From GWA1-40-21 sp038078215 (GTDB lineage: Bacteria; Patescibacteriota; Minisyncoccia; Phycocordibacterales; GWA1-40-21), in assembly GCA_038078215.1 (NCBI GenBank), contig JBBUED010000008.1:1-28588 (forward strand): a DNA stretch of 28,588 nt, written 5' to 3'. Position numbers and translations under genes: made by a program. Position 1 is the stretch's first letter, and each line of letters starts with the position of its first letter. The notes under the pieces are model-generated. The model worked only from the letters and a program-made list of their open reading frames with translations. It made no database searches and was not told the DNA's origin. Positions 12,654-20,699 of this stretch are shown in pieces.

Positions 12654-15350
12654 TTATACCAAGCTTTCTTTTTTCCCGACTCCGCTCAAGTCAGAAAGCA
12701 CTCTTCCCTTCTTGCCTTTCTTGATTTCAAAATCAAATTCTTCTCCTTTCAAGCCTACCGATATCGCGCCGCCTTTGTCCAGATTTTTTGATATCATAAA
12801 GGATGCTATGGGATTCAGTATCTTATTTTGAATAAGCCGTTTCAATGGCCTCGCGCCATAGTGCGGATTATATCCTTCTTTCGCCAAATAGGAAAGCGCC
12901 TCCGGCGCAACCTCCATTTTGATTTCTTTCGCCAAGAGCCTTTCTTTGACAATATCAATCTGAATTTTTACAATCTCTTTTATCGCCTCCTGACTCAAGA
13001 TATCAAAGATGATTATATCGTCAAGGCGATTTAGGAATTCCGGCCTGAAATAATCTTTTAGGCTCGCGAGGACTTTGTTTTTCACATTCTGATAATTATC
13101 GTCTCCCGAAAGAGAAGCGTCTTTGAATCCGATTTGCTCCATCTTGTCTATGTATTGCGCCCCGATGTTAGAAGTCAAAATAATCACAGTGTTCTTGAAG
13201 TTTACCAGTCTTCCTTTGGCATCAGTCAATCTTCCGTTGTCCAGAATTTGAAGCAGGATATTAAACACTTCCGGATGAGCTTTCTCAATCTCGTCAAAAA
13301 GTATGATTGAGTACGGTCTGTGCCTGATCATCTCGGTAAAAGTTCCCCCTTCCTCGTGCCCGACATATCCCGGCGGAGCGCCGATGAGCTTGGATACGGA
13401 ATGTTTCTCCATAAATTCCGACATATCCACGCGGATAAGAGATTTCTCGTCATCAAAGATGAATTCCGCCAAAGCTTTTGTGATTTCGGTCTTTCCGACT
13501 CCAGTCGGACCCAAAAATATAAAAGAGCCGATAGGCCTGTTCGGGTCGGCGATTCCCGCCCGCGATCTCTTTATCGTATCGGCGATTTTCTTCACCGCTT
13601 CGTTTTGACCGATTATTCTTTTCTTTAGGACTTCCTCCATTCTGTTCAATTTTTCCGCTTCTTCTTCCAGCATTCTAGCAGTCGGTATTCCCGTCCAGCG
13701 AGAAACCACTGACGCGATGTCCGCTTCCGTGATTTCTTCTTTGAGAATCCTTCTTGTGCTCTGCAAGGTCTTCAATCGCTTCATTTTCGTCTCCAGGTCT
13801 CGCTCCAACTGCGGTATCTTGCCATATCTTATCTCGGCTGTCTTGGAGAGGTCGGCCCGCGCTTCTGCCCCTTCCGCTTCCATTCTTAAAGATTCAAGCT
13901 GTTTCTTGATTGATTTTATGTCTGAGAGAATGGTCTTTTCATTTTTCCATTTGAGTTCTATCTCGGAAGTTTTTTCTTTCAAATCGGCAATGTCTTTTTC
14001 AATCTTCTTGATTCTGGCTTTGGTCGTTTTTTTGCTTCCGATTTCAATTTCCTTTCGGAGTGCTTCCCTTTCAATTTCAAGCCGCATAACTTTTCTGCGA
14101 GTTTCTTCAAGAATTGGCGGCATATTTTCCAGTGAAATTTTAAGAGCCGAGGCCGATTCGTCTATAAGGTCAATGGCTTTGTCCGGCAAAAATCTGTCAG
14201 TGATGTATCGGCTGCTTAAATTGACTGCGGCAAGAATCGCGTCATCGGTAATTCTTACGCCGTGATAAAGCTCATATTTTTCCTTAAGTCCGCGCAAGAT
14301 GGCAACCGCGTCTTCAAGCAAAGGCTCGTTCACATATACCGGCTGAAATCTTCTCGTGAGCGCGGGGTCTTTTTCAATATGTTTTTGATATTCCTTAAGA
14401 GTAGTCGCCCCGATTGACCTGAATTCTCCGCGAGAAAGCGCGGGTTTGAGCATATTAGAAGCGTCAAGCGAACCTTCGGCGGAGCCGGCTCCGACAATCG
14501 TGTGAATTTCGTCTATAAACACGATTATTTTCCCTTCCGCTCGTTCAATTTCTTTAATTATATTTTTCAATCTCTCTTCAAATTCTCCTCGGTATTTCGT
14601 GCCAGCGACAAGCGCCCCGAGGTCAAGCGAGACAAGCTCTTTGTCTTTGAGGGATTCCGGAACATCGCCTAAAGCCATTCTTATCGCCAGTCCCTCCACG
14701 ATCGCGGTCTTGCCCACTCCGGCTTCTCCGATAAGTATTGGATTATTTTTCGTCCTTCTTGAAAGAATCTGAATTATTCTTGAAATTTCATCGTCGCGGC
14801 CAATGACCGGGTCAAGTTTGTTTTCCTGGGCGAGCTTCGTCAGGCTTCTCGTATACCTTGATATGGATTTGTTTTTCTTGGGAAGATGAACATCCGTCAC
14901 TTTGCTGTTCTTGAGCTCCTCAAGAACTCTCATCACGCCAGCCTTGTCAATTTTGAACCGGCTAAGCACTTCACGGGCGGTTTGAGCCGCGTCAAAAAGG
15001 GCGATGAAAAGATGCTCTGTTGAAATAAAATCGTCTTTCAGAGATGCGGCGACCTTGCCGGCTCCTTCAATAGTCTGCGCCAATTCCGGGGTAAGATAAA
15101 TTTGGTAAGAGGGAGAAATCGTGTTGGATGTTTCGTTAGTGTCAATAGCTTCAAGCAGAGAATCCGTGAGAAGAATGACATCTACTTCCAGCTTGTCCAA
15201 GATTGAAGACACCATACTCTCTTCCTGCAAAATGAGAGCGGATAAAAGGTGAAGCGGGTTCACATGGTTCTGCCCGCGCTCAATGGCAAGCTCGTGGGCT
15301 TTTCTCACGGCTTCTTTCGCTTTTGTTGTGAATTGATTGAATGGAGGCAT
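12654..15350 (-). CDS. clpB: AAA+ disaggregase ClpB
   Basis: A hexameric chaperone that, with the DnaK system, pulls proteins out of aggregates. At 898 aa it has the full ClpB layout: Clp-N repeats (residues 1-150); first AAA+ domain with GEAGVGKT (208-215) and VFIDE (277-281); a long coiled-coil middle domain (about 405-530, rich in charged heptads); second AAA+ domain with GPTGVGKT (614-621), ILFDEIEKAHP, and a C-terminal domain with HYGARPLKRLIQ. The complete middle domain argues for ClpB rather than ClpC. A consensus promoter (15385-15412) lies upstream; no CIRCE element is visible, so HrcA control is not supported. The leader has no ribosome-binding site. The tail ends KKGRVLSDLSGVGKKESLV. 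Confidence 0.95.
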   Translation of the reverse strand: MPPFNQFTTKAKEAVRKAHELAIERGQNHVNPLHLLSALILQEESMVSSILDKLEVDVILLTDSLLEAIDTNETSNTISPSYQIYLTPELAQTIEGAGKVAASLKDDFISTEHLFIALFDAAQTAREVLSRFKIDKAGVMRVLEELKNSKVTDVHLPKKNKSISRYTRSLTKLAQENKLDPVIGRDDEISRIIQILSRRTKNNPILIGEAGVGKTAIVEGLAIRMALGDVPESLKDKELVSLDLGALVAGTKYRGEFEERLKNIIKEIERAEGKIIVFIDEIHTIVGAGSAEGSLDASNMLKPALSRGEFRSIGATTLKEYQKHIEKDPALTRRFQPVYVNEPLLEDAVAILRGLKEKYELYHGVRITDDAILAAVNLSSRYITDRFLPDKAIDLIDESASALKISLENMPPILEETRRKVMRLEIEREALRKEIEIGSKKTTKARIKKIEKDIADLKEKTSEIELKWKNEKTILSDIKSIKKQLESLRMEAEGAEARADLSKTAEIRYGKIPQLERDLETKMKRLKTLQSTRRILKEEITEADIASVVSRWTGIPTARMLEEEAEKLNRMEEVLKKRIIGQNEAVKKIADTIKRSRAGIADPNRPIGSFIFLGPTGVGKTEITKALAEFIFDDEKSLIRVDMSEFMEKHSVSKLIGAPPGYVGHEEGGTFTEMIRHRPYSIILFDEIEKAHPEVFNILLQILDNGRLTDAKGRLVNFKNTVIILTSNIGAQYIDKMEQIGFKDASLSGDDNYQNVKNKVLASLKDYFRPEFLNRLDDIIIFDILSQEAIKEIVKIQIDIVKERLLAKEIKMEVAPEALSYLAKEGYNPHYGARPLKRLIQNKILNPIASFMISKNLDKGGAISVGLKGEEFDFEIKKGKKGRVLSDLSGVGKKESLV

Positions 15351-15384
15351 AAATTTTTAATTAAATATTATTCAATACTTTCGC

Positions 15385-15412
15385 ATTATACTGATTTTTG
15401 TGTTCTTGTCAA
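15385..15412 (-). promoter_or_regulatory. Consensus promoter of clpB
   Basis: On the minus strand TTGACA (15407-15412), 16 nt, TATAAT (15385-15390). Both hexamers are perfect sigma-70 consensus. The leader is about 27 nt, AT-rich and without a Shine-Dalgarno site. Confidence 0.85.
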
Positions 15413-15440
15413 TCTAAAAATCGGATTCCAAGTTGTATTG

Positions 15441-15461
15441 TAGGCGTTAGGTCGTAGATTT
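15441..15461. repeat. Heptamer repeat TAGGNNN/TAGATTT, three units
   Basis: TAGG at 15441 and 15448, TAGA at 15455, period 7, just behind the pseudo-HtrA gene. Same family as 11892, 17291 and 25083. Confidence 0.55.
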
Positions 15462-15467
15462 TAAAAT

Positions 15468-16490
15468 TTAATTGGCGTTTTGTTTGGATGAATCGCTTGA
15501 CGCCGATACTTCGGAAAAATTCTTTTTCACTTCGTTTATCGGCGCGAACGATATGGTTTGGGCATTGTTCCCCGCTTTCACTCTTATCCCCACCACTTCG
15601 CTTGAGAGATTGATGAAAGGGTTGCCCGTAGTGTTGTCGCTCGGGATGATATTCGTTTCAATTAAAATTAGCGATTTCTCCGCGTCGGACAACAATTCTT
15701 TAGCGCCTTTGGCTAAAGGGGAATTTTCTTTGACGGATTCATTAGCGGTCGCGACGAGATTGACGGCGGTTGCTACGGCTGAAATAGTTGTCGTTGATTC
15801 ATTTTGCGCCGAGAGGCCGATACTTTCAGCCGTCGTCATGTTTTCAAGATTTGAATTGCTTGATTCTATGAAGCTTGTGATGACTCCGATTGAAACGCTG
15901 TTTCTCAATTTTCCTCCCAGAGATATGACCGTCTGCCCCAGTTTAAGAGTGTCGGAATCAGCCAAGACTGCTGGCGTCAAGGATAACTCCCCCCCTTTTT
16001 TTGGAATGATTTTTAAAAACGCGATCGTCTTTTTTGTTTCTGAAGGCGTCAGTTTGACATCGTATTCTTTGGCATCACTTAAGATCACGGAATATGCGCT
16101 TGACGGAGAGATGATGGCATTGTCGGTCGTTATGTCGCCGTCTTTTGAAATTATTACGCCTATGCCGACAAATGACTTCAGAGGATTTTCCGCGCTTGCG
16201 GACGAATCAATTTTGTAAATTCTAACCATACTCTTCGCGTTCTTTTCAATCGCTTCAATTATTTTGTCTTCTTCTTTGACTACAATCGTCTCTTTGACAA
16301 TGTCTTTGCTTTTGTTAGGTTCTGTCACTACTCGTTCAACCGTTCTTTCCACGACTCTGTTTATGGTCTGCGTAACGGCTTTCGGCGCCTGGTCCATAAG
16401 CGACACCGTGACGATGCCGGTCGCGATTGACGTAACGAAACTTATGAGAAGAGCTACGAGTATAAGCTGGTGCTTGGTGAGATTTTCCAT
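15468..16490 (-). CDS. Membrane-anchored HtrA-like pseudoprotease, 340 aa
   Basis: One N-terminal transmembrane helix (residues about 8-31 from the chosen start MENLTKHQLI), a Val/Glu/Arg-rich linker, then a trypsin-like double barrel. Recognisable parts are SFVGIGVIISKDGDITTDNA (usually GSGVII..G.ILTNNH), AFLKI, LGQTVISLGG and the final TGNPFINLSSEVVGI. The His in the NNHV position is replaced (TTDNAIIS), and the GNSGGPL serine loop reads NTTGNPF, so the triad His and Ser are lost. It is probably a non-catalytic periplasm-side sensor or scaffold. Met8 of the longest ORF (16490) is preferred because the promoter -10 box lies 9 nt upstream, inside the longer frame. Confidence 0.75.
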   Translation of the reverse strand: MENLTKHQLILVALLISFVTSIATGIVTVSLMDQAPKAVTQTINRVVERTVERVVTEPNKSKDIVKETIVVKEEDKIIEAIEKNAKSMVRIYKIDSSASAENPLKSFVGIGVIISKDGDITTDNAIISPSSAYSVILSDAKEYDVKLTPSETKKTIAFLKIIPKKGGELSLTPAVLADSDTLKLGQTVISLGGKLRNSVSIGVITSFIESSNSNLENMTTAESIGLSAQNESTTTISAVATAVNLVATANESVKENSPLAKGAKELLSDAEKSLILIETNIIPSDNTTGNPFINLSSEVVGIRVKAGNNAQTISFAPINEVKKNFSEVSASSDSSKQNAN

Positions 16491-16499
16491 ATTTACTAA

Positions 16500-16528
16500 A
16501 TAATAAATCAATTCGCGATGAGAGGCAA
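16500..16528 (-). promoter_or_regulatory. Promoter of the pseudo-HtrA gene
   Basis: On the minus strand TTGCCT (16523-16528), 17 nt, TATTAT (16500-16505), 9 nt before the ATG at 16490: a leaderless or near-leaderless start. It rules out the upstream ATG at 16511 of the longest frame. Confidence 0.65.
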
Positions 16529-16561
16529 GCTTTTAATTAGGTTAAAGTTTTTAAAGTTATA

Positions 16562-16691
16562 AAGTTCGTCAAGTTGTGAACAGAAATTAAACAGAAATAC
16601 AATTAAAAATTTAGAATTTTAAATTTTAATCCAAAATTGAGTTCAAATAATTTACTTTATGAACTTGATAGCTTTACAACTTGATGAACTT
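16562..16691. repeat. Inverted repeat overlapping the 3' end of the cysteine desulfurase gene
   Basis: AAGTTCGTCAAGTTGT (16562-16577) and ACAACTTGATGAACTT (16676-16691) are inverted copies matching at 15 of 16 positions. The right copy encodes the last residues FIKL and the stop of the desulfurase. The spacer is very AT-rich with further AAAGTT motifs and no gene. Confidence 0.55.
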
Positions 16692-17954
16692 AGTCAGTAT
16701 TTTCACCAAATAGTCCATATCCTTTTTCGTCGTATCCAATCCCAGAGAAAATCTCAGAGACGATTGTGAATATTTTTCATCTTTTCCTAGCGCTGATATT
16801 ACATAGGAAGCTGTTTCGTCTTTGAGACAGGCGCTTTTTGTTGAGCATACAATGCCCTTCTCATCAAGCTCCAGGACGACAAATTCAGGGTCTATTCCGA
16901 GAATAGAGATATTTATATTATTCGGCAATCTTTGAATCTTGTCGCCATTTAATACGGCTTGTGGAATTTTCTCCTCAATTCTTTTGATAAAATAATCCCG
17001 CAGTTTAGACAACCGTTTGCTGTTTTTAATTTTGTCTTTACCGGCAATATCAATCGCTTTAGCTAATCCGACAATCAGGGGAACATTTTCCGTTCCCGAC
17101 CTTAGTCCTCTCTCTTGTCCGCCTCCAAAGATTATCGGTTCTATTTTCACTCCTCTTTTTAGAAATAAAGCGCCAACTCCTTTCGGTCCGTAAATTTTCT
17201 GACCGTCTATTGTCATCAAATCAACGCCCAATTCTTGAACATTTAGGTTTAGAAAAAGCGGAGCTTGGCAAGCGTCGGTGTGGAATAAAGCAGGTGGTAG
17301 GTGGTAGGTGGTAGGTGGTAGGTTTTTTCGGAAATCTCGGATGACTTTGGCGATTTCTTTGATGGGCTGGATTGTGCCGATTTCGTTGTTGGCGTACATT
17401 ACCGACACTAAGACGGTTTGCGGTTTGAGCAATTTCTTTATCGTCACGGGGTCAATGACTCCATTCTCTTCTACTGGCGCGTAATCAACGACGACACCCC
17501 TTCGTTCCAACTCTTTGAAGCATTCCAAGACGGAGCTGTGTTCAATGTTGGTAGTTATGGCGCGCATATCGGAATATTTGACGCTGTTTTTTCTAAGACG
17601 ATTAAAGATTCCGAAAATCGCCGCGTTGTTCCCTTCCGTTCCGCCGGAATTAAAAATTATTTCATCCGCGCGCGAATTAAACGCCACAGCAACATCTTTG
17701 CGCGCGTTCTCAAGCGCGTTTTTCGCGGCAACCCCCATCTCGTGAATTGAATTCGGATTACCGAATTCATCCGTAATGTATTTATCCATCGCCTTTTTGA
17801 CCTCTGTGCTTACCGGCGTCGTAGAAGCGTTATCTAAGTAAACCTTCACACCTTTATATAAAGACTTTTTACTCAAGGGTAAAATAGAAAGAATCGGTTT
17901 TGCTCCAAAGGTGTTGGATGTCCCAGACAAGGTGTTAGGGTAAATTTTCTTCAT
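16674..17954 (-). CDS. Cysteine desulfurase (NifS/IscS family)
   Basis: A PLP enzyme that takes sulfur from cysteine as a protein persulfide, for Fe-S clusters or tRNA thiolation. Conserved parts: YLDNASTTP (39-47), NSGGTEGNN (102-110), HTDACQ (225-230, PLP-binding Asp), the PLP lysine in TIDGQKIYGPKG (K253), RSGTENVP (285-292) and the catalytic Cys loop CSTKSACLKDE (C376). An insertion, LPPTTYHLPP at 212-221, is encoded by a period-7 DNA repeat. The first 36 residues precede the usual start of the family; a GTG at 17849 would give the canonical length, but the leaderless promoter points to ATG 17954. No IscU/SufE partner gene is nearby. Confidence 0.92.
   Translation of the reverse strand: MKKIYPNTLSGTSNTFGAKPILSILPLSKKSLYKGVKVYLDNASTTPVSTEVKKAMDKYITDEFGNPNSIHEMGVAAKNALENARKDVAVAFNSRADEIIFNSGGTEGNNAAIFGIFNRLRKNSVKYSDMRAITTNIEHSSVLECFKELERRGVVVDYAPVEENGVIDPVTIKKLLKPQTVLVSVMYANNEIGTIQPIKEIAKVIRDFRKNLPPTTYHLPPALFHTDACQAPLFLNLNVQELGVDLMTIDGQKIYGPKGVGALFLKRGVKIEPIIFGGGQERGLRSGTENVPLIVGLAKAIDIAGKDKIKNSKRLSKLRDYFIKRIEEKIPQAVLNGDKIQRLPNNINISILGIDPEFVVLELDEKGIVCSTKSACLKDETASYVISALGKDEKYSQSSLRFSLGLDTTKKDMDYLVKILTKFIKL
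17291..17325. repeat. Heptamer repeat inside the cysteine desulfurase gene
   Basis: AGGTGGT repeats with exact period 7 (CAGG at 17291, then TAGG at 17298, 17305, 17312 and 17319). It adds about ten residues in frame before the PLP-aspartate strand. Confidence 0.8.
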
Positions 17955-17960
17955 TTCCGT

Positions 17961-18009
17961 ATTCTACTATAGAGCCGACATTGCGCAATATCTGAAAATA
18001 ATGTAGAAT
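17961..18009. promoter_or_regulatory. Divergent promoter pair sharing one palindromic -35 element
   Basis: The palindrome TTGCGCAA (17981-17988) provides TTGCGC on both strands. Plus strand: 17 nt to TAGAAT (18004-18009), ATG 11 nt later (DUF4446 gene). Minus strand: 16 nt to TAGAAT (17961-17966), ATG 6 nt later (cysteine desulfurase). Both genes have short or absent leaders. The two polymerases would compete for the same -35. Confidence 0.7.
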
Positions 18010-18020
18010 TCAGGCTTAAT

Positions 18021-18485
18021 ATGATCCCTGATTTATATTTAATATACGCGTCATTGGCATTGCTTATATTAGCCATTCTGTGGCTTATCAGGTTTGAAAT
18101 TAAATTGCGCCGGCTTCTGGGCGGAAAAAATCAGTCGTTAGATAAGGCTATTTCTGAAATAAGGAAAGATTTATCGGCGATTATGGAATATAGAGACGAA
18201 TCGGAAAAATATCTTGAGAATGTGGAGCGAAGAATCAGGAAAAGCGTTACGGGAGTTGAGACAATCCGTTTCAATCCTTTCAGAGGCGACGGCTCGGGAG
18301 GCAATCAAAGCTTTTCCACTGCTTTCGTGAACGAAGAAGGAGACGGCGTTGTGATTTCAAGCTTGTATTCAAGAGAGCGCGTCAGCGTCTTCGCAAAACC
18401 GATTAAAAAAATGTCATCTGAATACGAAATGACGGCAGAAGAGAAAGAGTCTCTGCGGAAAGCGAGTGAAAACAGCGGGAATTAG
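18021..18485 (+). CDS. DUF4446 family membrane-anchored protein
   Basis: 154 aa. An N-terminal helix (about residues 5-23, YLIYASLALLILAILWLI) anchors the protein. A charged coiled-coil stretch (24-75) follows, then the DUF4446 core: IRFNPFRGDGSGGNQSFSTA (82-101), EEGDGVVISSLYSRERVSVF (104-123), AKPIKKMSSEYEMTAEEKES. This domain is widespread in Firmicutes and CPR bacteria, but its function is unknown. It is divergent from the cysteine desulfurase and shares its -35 element. Confidence 0.85.
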   Translation: MIPDLYLIYASLALLILAILWLIRFEIKLRRLLGGKNQSLDKAISEIRKDLSAIMEYRDESEKYLENVERRIRKSVTGVETIRFNPFRGDGSGGNQSFSTAFVNEEGDGVVISSLYSRERVSVFAKPIKKMSSEYEMTAEEKESLRKASENSGN

Positions 18486-18490
18486 CTAGT

Positions 18491-18672
18491 CAGCTTGCCC
18501 GCCCGAACGACTTATAAAATAACCTATACCGTTCCCCGCCAGAATGACCTTGTCGGGCTGGAGTCGGGCGGGTAGCTTTTTAGGAAGGATTAAAGGTCTG
18601 ATGCGAAAAAACTAAACGTCTGCAAGCTACCTACTTTCTTCAAATTTCTTCCTAAAAAGCTAATAAGCTACT
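18491..18672. repeat. Compound inverted-repeat element upstream of infB
   Basis: CCCGCCCGA (18498-18506) pairs with TCGGGCGGG (18564-18572). Directly after it, TAGCTTTTTAGGAAG (18573-18587) pairs perfectly over 15 bp with CTTCCTAAAAAGCTA (18648-18662). AGCTAATAAGCTACT (18658-18672) recurs exactly at 25014-25028. No gene is seen in this gap. Confidence 0.7.
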
Positions 18673-18691
18673 TTCCTAAACAGCTAAAGAA

Positions 18692-20206
18692 ATGGAAACA
18701 AACAACAAACAGCCGAATATAATTGAACGACCTCCCGTCATTTGCATAATGGGCCATATTGACCATGGCAAATCAACTCTGCTTGATTACATTAGAAAGA
18801 CAACAGTCGCTGAAAATGAAGCCGGCGGAATCACTCAAAGAATTTCCGCCTACGAAGTTATTCACAAAAATAAAGCCGGCAAGGAAAATAAAATAACTTT
18901 TCTGGACACGCCCGGACACGAAGCTTTTTGCGCAATCCGCGCGCGCGGAGTTGACGTGGCGGACATAGCGGTCTTGGTGGTATCCGCCGAAGACGGCGTC
19001 AAGAAGCAGACTATTGAAGCTCTGAAATGCATCAAGGACAGCGGCATTCCCTACATCGTGGCAATAAACAAAATAGACAAACCGGGGGCGGATGTTGAGA
19101 GGACGAAACAAAATCTGGCGGAGAATGAAATTTATATCGAAGGATACGGAGGCGCTGTGCCTTGGGTTCCGATTTCCGCCAAAACAGGCGAAGGTGTTTC
19201 TGAACTTTTGGATATGATGCTCCTAGTCGCTGAAATCGGGGAACTGAAAGGCGACACAAATAAAAACGCGGAAGGCGTCGTCATTGAAGCGAATTTGGAT
19301 AGCCACAAAGGAATATCCGGCACGCTCATAATAAAAGACGGGACGCTGAAGACTGGAATGTTTATCGCGAGCGGAGGAAACATTGCGTCCACAAGACTCA
19401 TTGAAGACTTCACGGGAAAGAAAATAATCGAGGCCGGTTTTTCAAGTCCGATTAAAGTGGTCGGTTTTAGCGATTTGCCTGTTGTCGGCGCGACATTCAA
19501 ATCTTTTGAAACAAAAAAAGAAGCTGAAAATTATGTCGCCGTTTTCAAAGAAAATATCCCCGTGAAAAAAAATGCCGAGAAAGAGAAAGAAGAAGATGGT
19601 GTTTTCTCAATCAATGTAATTTTAAAAGCTGAAACGATGGGATCGATTGAGGCGATCAAACACGAGATAGGAAAAATAAAAAATGACAAAGTAAAGATAA
19701 AGATAATACACTCCGGCATCGGTGATATTTCCGAAAGAGACGTTAAAACAGCCACCGCCAAAGAAGGAACGGTAATTTTAGGATTTGACACCGCCATTGA
19801 CCCCAAAGCCCAGAGCTACGCCGAAAGGCTTGGTGTGGAAATAAAAGTCTTTGACGTAATTTACAAATTGTCGGAATGGATTGAAACGAAAGCGCGCGAG
19901 AGCACTCCTAAATTTGAGGTTGAGGAAACGGCGGGCGCGGCGAAAATAATTCGCGTTTTCAGTAAAGCCAAAGATAAGTATGTGGTTGGGGGAAAAGTGG
20001 AATCTGGTATTATTTCTTTGGGTGAAGACGCTAAGATTTTGCGAAGAGAGCAAGAAGTGGGCAGAGGAAAGATTAAAGAACTTCAGCATCAAAAAAATAA
20101 AGTGTCGGAAATAAAAGAAGGTATGGAATTCGGCTGTCAGATCCAGTCAACGATTGAAATAGCGCCCGGGGACAAGATTGAGTCTTATAAAATCGTGCAA
20201 AAATGA
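18692..20206 (+). CDS. infB: Translation initiation factor IF-2, short form
   Basis: GTPase that brings initiator tRNA to the 30S subunit and promotes subunit joining. At 504 aa it lacks the long N-terminal extension of most bacterial IF-2. G1 is GHIDHGKS (residues 21-28; GHVDHGKT in most), then GGITQRISAYEV, G3 DTPGHEAF and G4 NKIDKP, followed by domains II, III and IV (ILKAETMGSIEAIKHEI; IIRVFSKAKDKYVVGGKV). Domain IV, which binds fMet-tRNA, is present. rbfA follows 1 nt after the stop. The start lies behind a repeat element without a clear ribosome-binding site. Confidence 0.95.
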   Translation: METNNKQPNIIERPPVICIMGHIDHGKSTLLDYIRKTTVAENEAGGITQRISAYEVIHKNKAGKENKITFLDTPGHEAFCAIRARGVDVADIAVLVVSAEDGVKKQTIEALKCIKDSGIPYIVAINKIDKPGADVERTKQNLAENEIYIEGYGGAVPWVPISAKTGEGVSELLDMMLLVAEIGELKGDTNKNAEGVVIEANLDSHKGISGTLIIKDGTLKTGMFIASGGNIASTRLIEDFTGKKIIEAGFSSPIKVVGFSDLPVVGATFKSFETKKEAENYVAVFKENIPVKKNAEKEKEEDGVFSINVILKAETMGSIEAIKHEIGKIKNDKVKIKIIHSGIGDISERDVKTATAKEGTVILGFDTAIDPKAQSYAERLGVEIKVFDVIYKLSEWIETKARESTPKFEVEETAGAAKIIRVFSKAKDKYVVGGKVESGIISLGEDAKILRREQEVGRGKIKELQHQKNKVSEIKEGMEFGCQIQSTIEIAPGDKIESYKIVQK

Positions 20207-20207
20207 G

Positions 20208-20531
20208 ATGAGGAAGCGAGACGAAAAACTTAAGGATTTGATTAAAGAAGTCGCGGCAAAATTTCTAAACATTGAATCAAACAGAGTATCAATGGTGACA
20301 GTGACAAATGTGCTGATTTCAAAAGACGGAAAATATGCTACTATATTTTTTACGGCCTACCCGAGCGACAAAGAAAAAGCCGCTTTGGATTTTGCCAAGC
20401 GCAAAAGAGCCGAATTCAGGGATTTCGCCAAGAAAAACATCAGAGCGGGAAGAATTCCCTTCTTTGATTTTGAAATAGACGCCGGCGAAAAACATAGGCA
20501 GAAGATTGACTCTATTCTCGGGACTAATTAA
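20208..20531 (+). CDS. rbfA: Ribosome-binding factor A
   Basis: A small KH-type protein for late 30S maturation, 107 aa. Typical parts are KLKDLIKEVAAKFLNIE, VSMVTVTNVLISKDGKYATI and IPFFDFEIDAGEKHRQKIDSIL, the last being the RbfA hallmark near the C-terminus. The ATG at 20208 directly follows the infB stop (TGA at 20204-20206), so the pair is translationally coupled. A longer frame starting inside infB is not needed. The infB-rbfA order is the usual bacterial one. Confidence 0.92.
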   Translation: MRKRDEKLKDLIKEVAAKFLNIESNRVSMVTVTNVLISKDGKYATIFFTAYPSDKEKAALDFAKRKRAEFRDFAKKNIRAGRIPFFDFEIDAGEKHRQKIDSILGTN

Positions 20532-20562
20532 GCTTAATTAGTTAGGATTTTTGAAAATTCAA

Positions 20563-20634
20563 GGCCGCGTAGCCAAGTGGTAAGGCAGGAGTCTGCAAAA
20601 CTCCTATGCGCCGGTTCAATTCCGACCGCGGCCT
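20563..20634 (+). tRNA. tRNA-Cys (anticodon GCA)
   Basis: Acceptor GGCCGCG/CGCGGCC, discriminator T as expected for Cys, anticodon loop CTGCAAA on GGAGT/ACTCC, T-loop TTCAATT. CCA is not encoded. No repeat unit follows; an HNH gene does. Confidence 0.96.
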
Positions 20635-20665
20635 CTAATGGAATACGCCTTTTCTTTAAAAAGAA

Positions 20666-20693
20666 TTGCTTTTCGTTTGCCGTTTGTTATAAT
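20666..20693 (+). promoter_or_regulatory. Promoter of the HNH gene, leaderless
   Basis: TTGCTT (20666-20671), 16 nt ending in TGT, TATAAT (20688-20693), then 6 nt to the GTG start at 20700. Confidence 0.75.
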
Positions 20694-20699
20694 TTAACT

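Noticed and set aside
15351..15467. CIRCE/HrcA operator before clpB
   Set aside because: No TTAGCACTC-N9-GAGTGCTAA inverted repeat is present; only a consensus promoter is visible.
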